The notes under the pieces: generated by a model
What the model saw: the letters and a program-made list of their open reading frames with translations, nothing else
The model's database searches: none
Told to the model about the DNA's origin: nothing
Translations under genes and position numbers: made by a program
Origin: CAYLYU01 sp964501925
GTDB lineage: Bacteria > Pseudomonadota > Zetaproteobacteria > Mariprofundales > Mariprofundaceae
Assembly (NCBI GenBank): GCA_964501925.1
Contig: CAZCTM010000032.1
Span: forward strand, 1 to 18,160
Length of the DNA: 18,160 nucleotides
Reading direction: 5' to 3'
Shown: in pieces, positions 1-7,800 of the stretch
Numbering within the stretch: position 1 is the stretch's first letter
Layout: each line of letters opens with the position of its first letter

Positions 1-55
1 CCATCACCGCCGTGGCCGTAAAATCAGGCGCTGACTTGCCTACAAGTACACTCAT
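1..55 (-). CDS. Peroxiredoxin (AhpC/TSA family), N-terminal fragment cut by window edge
   Basis: Reading leftward from an ATG at 55, the frame stays open to the window edge and gives MSVLVGKSAPDFTATAVM. This is the characteristic start of 2-Cys peroxiredoxins: a short strand followed by the G-K-x-A-P-D-F-T motif. Family members are cytoplasmic thiol peroxidases that reduce hydrogen peroxide and organic peroxides using thioredoxin or AhpF. Only 18 codons are visible, so the catalytic cysteines are outside the window. A strong ribosome binding site (AAGGAGGG on the minus strand) lies just upstream of the ATG, which supports this start. The gene is divergent from gloB, with about 170 bp between them. 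The family assignment rests on the N-terminal motif alone. Confidence 0.75.
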   Translation of the reverse strand, partial: MSVLVGKSAPDFTATAVM

Positions 56-228
56 GCCAACCCTCCTTCTTTCATTGAGTGCCATTTAACCTAGGCATCA
101 TCAGAACAGATTGCCAGTCCGAAACCGGATAATTGTGACGCCACATTTTTTTATTCCAGCGGGCCATGATCACGGCACTGGAAACAGGCATTTGCAGGAC
201 ATGACAGCATGACCAGGGTGACGCTATC
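56..228. other. Divergent intergenic region between peroxiredoxin gene and gloB
   Basis: These 173 bp must carry the start signals for both flanking genes. The peroxiredoxin ribosome binding site is clear (about 65-72, minus strand). A GATAAT element at 128-133 resembles a -10 box for gloB but has no matching -35 at 16-18 bp, so no promoter is called. No strong inverted repeat was seen. Confidence 0.4.
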
Positions 229-1026
229 ATGAGATATATGTGGACTTACAAGCATGCAGGCTTTTTTGTGCACCAGTTTCCCGCCCTGAGAGACAATTAT
301 ATTTACCTGGTCGACAAACCGGAATCGGGTGTCCTTATGGCCATCGACCCGGCTGAAGGTGAACAGGTGGTCGCCTGGTGCAGGCAAAGGGGGCGCAGGA
401 TCACGCATGTTCTGAACACCCATCATCACTGGGATCATGTCGGCGCCAATCTTGAGTTAAAGGCTAGTTATGACTGTCAGATTATCGGACCGGCCCTTGA
501 AACGGATCGCATCCCCGGAATCGACGGGAAGGCCACAGAGGAAGAGGCGATTCGGCTTGATGCCTTAAAGATAAGGACACTGCTGGTACCCGGTCACACA
601 AGGGGGCATGTTGCCTATCTCCTGGAGGATGCGCTTTTCTGCGGAGACACATTGTTTGGAGCAGGCTGCGGGAGGCTGTTCGAAGGCAGTCCGGAGCAGA
701 TGTGGCAAAGCCTGAACAGGATCATCCGGCTGCCTGGTCATACAAGATTCTATTGCGCCCACGAATACACGCTTGATAACCTGCGGTTTGCTCAAAGTGT
801 TGATCCCGACAACACCGCCCTTCAGAAAAGGCTTTGTGAGGTGGAGAGGCTGCGCGCAGAGGGGCTTCCGACGATTCCGGGAACCCTGGATGAGGAGCTG
901 GCCACCAACCCGTTTCTGCGTCCGCTGGATGAAAGTTTCCGAACAGATTACGCAACCAGACACAACATAATGGACGACCCGGTCAGGGTTTTTGCCCACA
1001 TCCGGAAGGCAAAAGACCTGTGGTAG
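229..1026 (+). CDS. gloB: Hydroxyacylglutathione hydrolase (glyoxalase II)
   Basis: The enzyme hydrolyses S-lactoylglutathione to D-lactate and glutathione, the second step of glutathione-dependent methylglyoxal detoxification, in the cytoplasm. The 265-residue protein has the expected family length. It carries the metallo-beta-lactamase signature THHHWDH at residues 64-70, the downstream zinc ligands in GHTRGH (about 122-127) and in the FCGDTLF segment, and the HEYT histidine motif near residue 178. The C-terminal glyoxalase II helical domain follows, including the NPFLR motif. The first ATG is taken as the start; an alternative ATG lies three codons in (238). Only a weak AGGGTG-like ribosome binding site precedes it. 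The divergent peroxiredoxin gene makes this a small stress-defence neighbourhood, though shared regulation is only inferred. Confidence 0.93.
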   Translation: MRYMWTYKHAGFFVHQFPALRDNYIYLVDKPESGVLMAIDPAEGEQVVAWCRQRGRRITHVLNTHHHWDHVGANLELKASYDCQIIGPALETDRIPGIDGKATEEEAIRLDALKIRTLLVPGHTRGHVAYLLEDALFCGDTLFGAGCGRLFEGSPEQMWQSLNRIIRLPGHTRFYCAHEYTLDNLRFAQSVDPDNTALQKRLCEVERLRAEGLPTIPGTLDEELATNPFLRPLDESFRTDYATRHNIMDDPVRVFAHIRKAKDLW

Positions 1027-1085
1027 CAAGAACGCTAGAATTCACTATCATCACTTGACTCGGGATAACTCTGACGGAGGTAAAC

Positions 1086-1298
1086 ATGCCTATTTATGAG
1101 TATGCGTGCAAACATTGCCACAGCACATTTGAAACCCTGGTCCTGAACAGTGCCGAAGAGGTTCGCTGTCCTCAATGCCAGGGTCAACAACTGGAAAAGC
1201 TCATTTCCGCACATTCCGTCGGGGGCAGCCACGATGAACCGGCCTGTAAAGTGCCCGCCTGCGGCATGAATCCTGACGCCTGCTGTGCCTGCCAGTAG
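1086..1298 (+). CDS. FmdB-family small zinc-ribbon protein
   Basis: This 70-residue protein begins MPIYEYACKHC, the hallmark of the FmdB/CxxC-CxxC zinc-ribbon family. Paired cysteines C8/C11 and C28/C31 should bind one zinc ion. The tail is short and rich in cysteine, glycine and alanine, with five more cysteines in the last 17 residues, as in many members. The family was named as a putative regulatory protein of formamidase operons, but its biochemical role is not established. A good ribosome binding site (GGAGG, about 1076-1080) precedes the ATG. The gene lies 59 bp downstream of gloB in the same direction and may share its transcript. It converges on the lipase gene with only 21 bp between stop codons. 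Confidence 0.85.
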   Translation: MPIYEYACKHCHSTFETLVLNSAEEVRCPQCQGQQLEKLISAHSVGGSHDEPACKVPACGMNPDACCACQ

Positions 1299-1319
1299 AT
1301 ACGACGAGCCGCTCCAGAT

Positions 1320-2444
1320 CTATGGGGAGGGAGTGGCTGTCAGTTCCTGAAAGATGACCGGCCTTGGCGAAGGCAATAGGGAGTCCACCGCCAGTTCAAT
1401 GTTGGCCAGGCCATTGCGGGGGATAAAAACAAGCTTCTCTCCCGGTTGAATATTCTCAATGATGAGGGTGCTGCCTTCCATGCCAAACAAGTCAGAAGGC
1501 ATCTTGCAGCATACGGACAGACCGGCCGTTCCGCTTTTGGGTATGCCTTTGGGGGTGATCCTCCGGACAGACGAAGGATACAAACGCAGGACATGATGGT
1601 CACGGGAATCACGTATGCGAACCCACAGGTCCGTACGTTCCGGCTTGTTTGTCAAGGAAGGGATGGTGCCATCCATGAGAAACTGAATGATGAAATCAAA
1701 TTCGTGCATGCGCCTCGGCAAGGTATGATGACCGCCTTCCACGGCGACGTTGTTATGCCCGGGCAGATAGGCAGAATGTTCATCCACAACAAGGTCCGAC
1801 TGAGCCAGGGTCGAACTTTTGACATAGACATTCAGCAACTCCACGGACTTCAGCTCTTCTCCTCCCCCCTCATTTAACCGCCATAGAAAATGACTCCCGG
1901 GACGCATCTCTTCGGCCTGCAAGTTACCCAGCGGACCCAGATTGGCGATTTCGGTCAACACCTTGGCGGCATTGGTTCCGAAGTGGGGTGTGGAGAGGAA
2001 AACAATGCGCCTGATGGGATGATCCGGATGTTGCAGCAGATACGCGCGGGTAAGCAATCCCCCCATACTGTGAGCAATGACATCAACCTTCTGAAAGTTC
2101 GCCAAATAGCGCTCAAGCTGCTCTTCCAGCACTTCCAGAGGCGGGAAGCGCTCGGGAAGCAGACCACTGCGATAGGTAAAGTAATAAATATCGCGGTGGA
2201 GTCTGTCTTCAAGTTGCTTCAGGATCGTGGCCGAAGGCCAGGTAAATTCACTCCCGTTCCAGCCATGAACCAGGATGATGGGGATGGAATCCGGATAATC
2301 CGTCTGCACCAGCCTGTCAATGGCCTGCCACTGCCGCCAGAGGTCAACGGTCATTTCCGCACCGCTCTTGGCACAACTCGCGACCAAAAGCATGGCGGGA
2401 ATCAACCAGATTCTTGCAGGATTCCCCATGATCGCCCTGGACAT
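1320..2444 (-). CDS. Putative lipoprotein lipase/esterase (alpha/beta hydrolase)
   Basis: From the ATG at 2444 the protein has 374 residues. It starts with a lipoprotein signal ending in the lipobox V-A-S-C, with the lipidated cysteine at about residue 24 followed by Ala, so an outer-membrane anchor is likely. The hydrolase core shows the oxyanion region LVHGWNG (about 58-64), the nucleophile elbow AHSMGG (Ser at about 126), a downstream acidic segment DLVVDEH and the catalytic-His region GGHHTLP (about 238-244). The order and the PGSHFL motif resemble PGAP1/LCAT-like lipases. About 110 C-terminal residues form an extra beta-rich region of unknown role. The substrate is unknown. The start is uncertain: GTG at 2459, TTG at 2450 (8 bp after GAGGAG, the best spacing), ATG at 2444 and ATG at 2429 are all in frame and all leave a usable signal peptide. 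Confidence 0.85.
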   Translation of the reverse strand: MSRAIMGNPARIWLIPAMLLVASCAKSGAEMTVDLWRQWQAIDRLVQTDYPDSIPIILVHGWNGSEFTWPSATILKQLEDRLHRDIYYFTYRSGLLPERFPPLEVLEEQLERYLANFQKVDVIAHSMGGLLTRAYLLQHPDHPIRRIVFLSTPHFGTNAAKVLTEIANLGPLGNLQAEEMRPGSHFLWRLNEGGGEELKSVELLNVYVKSSTLAQSDLVVDEHSAYLPGHNNVAVEGGHHTLPRRMHEFDFIIQFLMDGTIPSLTNKPERTDLWVRIRDSRDHHVLRLYPSSVRRITPKGIPKSGTAGLSVCCKMPSDLFGMEGSTLIIENIQPGEKLVFIPRNGLANIELAVDSLLPSPRPVIFQELTATPSP

Positions 2445-2544
2445 CTTCAAACAACACACTCCTCAACTAACAGCCGATTATCTCGTACGTTACGAAATCA
2501 GGCATGGCTTGGGAAGACAGCCTGCATCATTTAGGCTTGCCGTT
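2445..2544. other. Divergent intergenic region between lipase and histidinol-phosphatase genes
   Basis: The 100-bp gap contains a GAGGAG ribosome binding site for the minus-strand lipase (2459-2464) and a small inverted repeat TCGTA-CGT-TACGA (2483-2495). The repeat is too short to call an operator. No convincing -35/-10 pair was found for either gene. Confidence 0.35.
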
Positions 2545-3372
2545 ATGAAATTTGCCCCCGTACCCGACTATCACATGCATACACCAAGATGCAAACATGC
2601 CATTGGTTCCATACGGGAATACGCCGACGCAGCCATCTCCCTGGGATTAAAAGAGATCGGGATGTCCGATCATTCTCCCATGCCCGCTGGTTTTGATCAT
2701 TCGTGGCGGATGGAGCAATGTGAGCTTGAAGGCTACCTGAGTGAAATCGATCGGGTAAGAAAGGAATTTTCCGGGGATCTCCAGATTCGAACGGGTATCG
2801 AGGCGGATTTTTCTCCGGGAACCGAGGATTATATCCTGAACATGATTCGATCTTACTCATGGGACTATGTCATCGGTTCCGTTCATTACATCGATGGCTG
2901 GGGTTTTGATAATGAAGATGAAATCGAGGGCTGGCAGGATCGAAACATCGAAGATGCCTACTGCCGCTATTACCATCTGGTTGCGGCCTCAGCTGAAAGC
3001 GGCCTGTTCGACATCATTGGCCATCCGGACCTGATCAAGAAGTTCGGACATCGCCCCCCTCTCGAGAGCACGAAAGTCCGTCGTGCTGAAGAATGCATGC
3101 TGCAGGCAGTCAGGGACTCGGGGTGTGCGCTTGAAATCAGCTCAGCCGGCCTTCGCAAACCCGTTGGCGAGGTCTATCCGCACGGCCGTATGATCGCCCG
3201 GGCAGCCGAAATGGGTATTCCCTTTGCCTTTGGCTCGGATGCCCATACCCCTGGTGAAGTCGGCTACGCCATGAACGCATGTCTCCAGATGCTTGTAAGT
3301 TGCGGTATCCATCGTGTCAGCCGTTTTGAGACACGCAAACGCTCAAGCATCCCCATCACCAGGATTCAGTGA
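2545..3372 (+). CDS. hisJ: Histidinol-phosphatase, PHP family (HisJ/HisK type)
   Basis: The enzyme dephosphorylates L-histidinol phosphate to histidinol in histidine biosynthesis. From ATG 2545 the protein has 275 residues, close to the usual length of the HisJ family. It shows the ordered metal-binding motifs of the PHP domain: H10-M-H12, S-D42-H43, E86 in GIEAD, H114 in GSVHY, H160 in IGHPD, and D232/H234 in GSDAH. The frame is open upstream to 2320, but that stretch overlaps the lipase gene antisense and has no family similarity, whereas the DYHMHTP segment near residue 10 is typical of the true N-terminus. The ribosome binding site is weak (TTAGG). No other his genes lie nearby, so a related phosphatase role is possible. 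The last codons overlap the next gene. Confidence 0.85.
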   Translation: MKFAPVPDYHMHTPRCKHAIGSIREYADAAISLGLKEIGMSDHSPMPAGFDHSWRMEQCELEGYLSEIDRVRKEFSGDLQIRTGIEADFSPGTEDYILNMIRSYSWDYVIGSVHYIDGWGFDNEDEIEGWQDRNIEDAYCRYYHLVAASAESGLFDIIGHPDLIKKFGHRPPLESTKVRRAEECMLQAVRDSGCALEISSAGLRKPVGEVYPHGRMIARAAEMGIPFAFGSDAHTPGEVGYAMNACLQMLVSCGIHRVSRFETRKRSSIPITRIQ

Positions 3373-4127
3373 AAACCCCAAGGGTATTGATTACAGGGGC
3401 GTCCGGTGGTTTTGGTCGGCAGTTCGCCCTGCAACTGGAAGGCATGGGCTTTCATCTGATCCTGCATGGTCGTGATCTGGCAAGACTGAAACTGGTTCAG
3501 GCCGAGCTGTCACATCCTGAGCGACACACACTCCTGCAGGCCGATCTGAATTGTGAGCAGGAACGTTTGATGCTGATCGAAGCCGTTGAGCAAGAGCCGA
3601 TCATCGGCCTCATTAACAATGCGGGGTTCGGAATCTGGGGTCGTTTCTTTGAATGTGTTGTCTCCACCCAGGTCGGAGTGGTCCAGACGGACCTCGTTGC
3701 ACCCATCCACCTCACCCATGCCCTTCTTCCCCAGCTCATCAGGAGACGGGGATTTATCATCAACGTCTCTTCTCTGGCAGGTGAAACCCCCCTGCCATAC
3801 ATGAGCACATACGCCGCTGCCAAGGCCGGCATCACTTTCTGGAGTGAAGCGTTGCGCATGGAACTGAAATCCCACGGGATTCAGGTGGTCACCCTCGTAC
3901 CCGGTCCCTCCCCCACCGGATTTCGTGATGTCTCCGGCATGTCGGCCGGCAAAGGCGGCTTTTTCAGGACCCCAAGCAGAATCGTCGTCAGAGCCGCTCT
4001 GGCATGCTTGGCAAAAGGGGGAGGTTATTGTGTTCCGGGATGGAGGCACAGCCTGTTGTACGGTTTACAGAAGATGACGCCCAGATGGCTTGCCCTGCAG
4101 ATCATGAACCGTCACCTGCGTCCATAA
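3369..4127 (+). CDS. Short-chain dehydrogenase/reductase (classical SDR)
   Basis: This 252-residue protein is an NAD(P)-dependent oxidoreductase of the classical SDR family. It has the Rossmann cofactor motif TGASGGFG (9-16), the structural motif NNAG (83-86), and the catalytic set Ser134/135, Tyr148 and Lys152 in Y-A-A-A-K. A PGP segment follows, as expected after the active site. The length is normal. The substrate cannot be deduced; the family acts on sugars, acyl chains, steroids and small carbonyls. The GTG start at 3369 lies inside the stop region of the phosphatase gene (overlap GTGA), so the two are probably translationally coupled. The 3' end overlaps the convergent NuoE-like gene by 26 bp. 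Confidence 0.88.
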   Translation: MKTPRVLITGASGGFGRQFALQLEGMGFHLILHGRDLARLKLVQAELSHPERHTLLQADLNCEQERLMLIEAVEQEPIIGLINNAGFGIWGRFFECVVSTQVGVVQTDLVAPIHLTHALLPQLIRRRGFIINVSSLAGETPLPYMSTYAAAKAGITFWSEALRMELKSHGIQVVTLVPGPSPTGFRDVSGMSAGKGGFFRTPSRIVVRAALACLAKGGGYCVPGWRHSLLYGLQKMTPRWLALQIMNRHLRP

Positions 4128-4599
4128 GCTCCCGCACGGCGCATAACAACCCTTCATCATCCGCAGGCGCGAAACACTGCTCATCCAGCTTCGCCACCGG
4201 CGGGGTGTCACACCTGCCCAGACACGGGCTGGCCAGCAGGCGGATTGCGGCACCCATGCTGCCAAGCCTTCTGCCCAAACGGTCAAACAGTTGCGTACCG
4301 CCATGACCGGCGCAGACCGGTCCGCAACAGATCCTTAGTGTATGAGCACCTGCTGGAGGCCGGCGGCGGAACACCCCGTCCAGCTCAAGCCATTGCTCCA
4401 CTTCCGATTGTGAAACATGGAGGAATTCACACAGTTCCGGCAACAAGCTCTCCGCAATATATCCAAAGCGGGCTTGCAGATCCTCAAGTATGGCCAGCAG
4501 ATATCTGGGGTTAGCCGGATACAGGTTTTTGAGTCGCTCAAGATAGCGATCCGTATCTGTTTGTGAACCCATCACTTCATCAACAGCGCGAATTTCCAT
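4102..4599 (-). CDS. Stand-alone NuoE-like [2Fe-2S] thioredoxin-fold protein
   Basis: The 165-residue protein has the layout of NADH dehydrogenase subunit E (24-kDa family). An N-terminal helical bundle (about 15-75) is followed by a thioredoxin-like ferredoxin domain with four ligand cysteines: C91-x4-C96 in CCGPVC, then C126-x3-C130 in CLGRC. The spacing between the pairs is 29 residues, shorter than I recall for complex I NuoE. An extra cysteine, C92, sits next to the first ligand. No nuoF, hydrogenase or formate dehydrogenase gene is adjacent, so its electron-transfer partner is unknown; similar proteins serve NAD-linked hydrogenases and formate dehydrogenases. The ribosome binding site at the ATG (4599) is weak, and a second in-frame ATG lies at 4572. 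The gene is divergent from gltB. Confidence 0.82.
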   Translation of the reverse strand: MEIRAVDEVMGSQTDTDRYLERLKNLYPANPRYLLAILEDLQARFGYIAESLLPELCEFLHVSQSEVEQWLELDGVFRRRPPAGAHTLRICCGPVCAGHGGTQLFDRLGRRLGSMGAAIRLLASPCLGRCDTPPVAKLDEQCFAPADDEGLLCAVRELMDAGDGS

Positions 4600-4841
4600 G
4601 CCATGACCGCAAGTTAAGTGATGGCAGCTGGAATTTCACCTGTTCGTTTCGCACTCGGGCAAGGGCAACCCGTTTATCACCAAACTTCGAGGCTTGCGTG
4701 AAGTGCGTTTGACAAGGCTGGAGCAAGTCATGCCCTTTTGATATATTTCCACCTGTTCTCACGCAAGATCTTACCGCATGAGCGCCGATACAACGGCATG
4801 GTTAAGACAGGCTCCTGCAAATAAAACCAAAGGGGTGAATT
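4600..4841. other. Divergent intergenic region upstream of gltBD
   Basis: These 242 bp should contain the gltBD promoter and that of the NuoE-like gene. Two repeats are visible: the inverted pair CTTGCGTGA (4693-4701) and TCACGCAAG (4759-4767), and the direct repeat CACCTGTTC (4637-4645 and 4750-4758). A TTGACA at 4709-4714 has no -10 at proper spacing. AGGGGTG near 4830-4836 is the gltB ribosome binding site. A 60-codon minus-strand frame (4580-4762) shows no family features and is not called a gene. Confidence 0.4.
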
Positions 4842-7800
4842 ATGAAGCCATCGGCACGGTCGCCGTCGAAGCAAGGTTTATACGACCCTGATCATGAACA
4901 CGATGCCTGTGGTGTTGGCTTTATAGCCCATATCAAGAACCAGAAGAGTCACGGCATCATCCAGCAGGGCCTGGAAATCCTCCTGCACCTTACCCATCGT
5001 GGGGCAGTGGGTGCAGACCCCAATGCCGGTGACGGTGCCGGCATTCTGATCCAGATCCCCGACGGTTTTCTCCGGGATGAATGCAAACACCTCAACATCA
5101 ACCTCCCCAAGCCGGGGGAATACGGTGTCGGCATGATTTTCCTGCCTCAGGATAGGGCCCATCGTCAGGCGTGCATCCGGATCATTGAAGACACGATCAT
5201 GGAGAAGGGACAGGATGTTTTGGGCTGGAGGGATGTCCCGACGGATAGCGAGAAGGCCGGGTTGCCTGAAAGTGTCACATCCTGTGAACCTGTGATCCGT
5301 CAGGTGCTGATTGGACGCGGGGCCATCTGTGAGGATCAGGATGCCTTTGAGCGCAAGCTCTTCATCATCCGGAAGATGATCGAACACCGTATCAGGGCAA
5401 GAAATTTCCATGATGCGGCCAACTTCTACATCCCCTCGATGTCCAGCCGTACCCTGGTCTACAAGGGCATGTTTCTTTCCCATCAGATCAACAAGTACTT
5501 TCCTGATCTGAATGACACGCGCCTGACCTCGGCTCTCGCCCTGGTTCATCAGCGCTTTTCCACAAACACTTTCCCGGCGTGGGAACTGGCCCATCCCTTC
5601 CGGATGGTGGCCCACAACGGTGAGATCAACACCCTGCGCGGCAACATCAACTGGATGGCCGCGCGCAAGCATTCCATGGCCTCGGAACTGCTTGGCGATG
5701 ACCTCAAGGAAATCTGGCCGCTCATTGTCGAGGGACAGTCCGATTCCGCCTGTTTCGATAACGCCCTTGAGCTCCTCATCATGGGAGGATATTCGCTGGG
5801 ACATGCCGCCATGCTGCTGATCCCGGAGGCATGGGCAGGCAATCCATTAATGGATGAGAACCGGAAGGCCTTTTATGAATACCACGCGGCATTGATGGAA
5901 CCGTGGGACGGACCCGCCGGTATAGCCATAACAGACGGACGTCAGATTGGTGCAACCCTGGATCGAAACGGGCTTCGACCGGCACGTTACGTTGTTACCG
6001 ACGATGACCTTGTGATCATGGCTTCGGAAGTTGGGGTCCTGCCTGTTCCCGAGGAAAAGATTATCATGAAATGGCGGCTGCAGCCGGGCAAAATGTTTCT
6101 CATTGACCTGGAGGCAGGCCGCATCATTGACGATGCCGAACTCAAGGCGGATCTTGCGGGCGCCAATCCCTACCGAAGCTGGCTGGCCAAGACCCAGATC
6201 AAGCTGGAAAAGCTTCCGGCCGAAGTGGCACCCCTGCCCCCGGACCATGAAACCATGCTCGAACGCCAGAAGGCGTTTGGCTATACCCAGGAAGATCTCA
6301 AGTTCCTGATGGGCCCCACGGCCATCAGTGGCCAGGAACCCATAGGCTCCATGGGCAATGACACGCCTTTGGCTGTTTTCTCCAATCGGCCCAAACCCCT
6401 GTACAACTATTTCAAACAGCTTTTTGCCCAAGTCACCAATCCCGCCATTGATCCCATCCGGGAAGAGCTGGTCATGAGCCTTATCTCCATCATCGGCCCG
6501 CGACCGAACCTTCTCGATCTTCATGCCAGCGGTCCCCAGATGCGACTGGAGGTCAGCCAACCCATTCTGCGCAATGAGGATCTGGAAAAGATCCGGACCG
6601 CCGCAGATCATACCTCAGGGCAATTCCGGACCCTGACGCTTAGCATGTGCTTTCCTGCGGATCAGGGCGTTGAAGGCCTGGAACCGGCCCTTGACAGGCT
6701 GTGCGAGGCCGCAGAAAAGGCCGTACGCGAGGAATACAACATCATCATGCTCTCGGATCGGGATATCGATGAGGACCATGTCCCCATCCCTGCCCTTCTT
6801 GCAACCTCAGCCGTGCATCATCATCTTATTCGGACGGGGTTGCGCACGGAAACCGGACTGGTTGTGGAGACCGGTAGCGCCCGGGAGGTGCAGCACTTCT
6901 GCCTGTTGGCGGGATACGGCGCGGAAGCGATCAACCCCTATCTCGCCTTCGAAACGCTGCTGGACATGCTCCGCCAGGGCATGCTGCCCGAAGAGGTGAG
7001 TGAAGAGGAGACCATCAACCGCTACATCAAGGGTATCAACAAGGGCATCCTCAAGGTGATGTCCAAGATGGGAATCTCCACCTACCAGTCCTATTGCGGG
7101 GCCCAGATCTTCGAGGCTGTTGGCCTTTCGAGCGAATTTGTTGAAAAGTATTTCACCGGCACGGCAACCCAGGTTGAAGGAGCAGGCATTCGTGAAATTG
7201 CAAGGGAGGCCGTTGAACGTCATCGCCTGGCCTACAGCCACAACCCCATTTACCGGCATGCCCTGGACGTGGGGGGTGAATATGCCTGGCGTGTGCGTGG
7301 CGAGGACCACATGTGGACACCGGAATCCATTTCTCTGCTGCAGCATGCGACCCGTGCCAACGATCCAGAGAAATACAGGCAGTTTGCCAACCTCATCAAC
7401 GATCAGAACGAGCGTCTGATGACTCTGCGGGGCATGTTCCGGATCAGGGAATCACACAATCCGGTACCAATTGAAGAGGTCGAACCCGCCTCGGAGATCG
7501 TCAAGCGGTTTTCTACGGGAGCCATGTCCTTCGGATCAATCTCCTATGAGGCCCACACCACGCTGGCCATTGCCATGAATCGTCTGGGAGGCAAATCCAA
7601 CACCGGCGAGGGTGGGGAGGAGCCGGAGCGATTCAAACCATTGCCCAATGGGGACTCGATGCGCTCGGCCATCAAACAGGTTGCCTCAGGGCGCTTTGGT
7701 GTCACCACCGAATACCTGGTCAATGCCGATGAGATCCAGATCAAGGTCGCGCAGGGCGCCAAGCCCGGTGAAGGCGGACAACTGCCCGGTCACAAGGTCA

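Noticed and set aside
2483..2495. TCGTA-CGT-TACGA inverted repeat between lipase and phosphatase genes
   Set aside because: Five-base arms are expected by chance and no promoter element is aligned with it.
2320..2544. Longer reading frame upstream of the histidinol-phosphatase
   Set aside because: The extra 75 codons lie antisense to the lipase 5' end, show no PHP similarity, and the family N-terminus fits ATG 2545.
4709..4714. TTGACA as a -35 box for gltB
   Set aside because: No -10-like hexamer lies 16-18 bp downstream; the AT-rich GATATA is about 25 bp away.
4580..4762. A 60-codon minus-strand frame upstream of the NuoE-like gene
   Set aside because: It overlaps the start of the NuoE-like gene, lacks a ribosome binding site and shows no recognisable domain.
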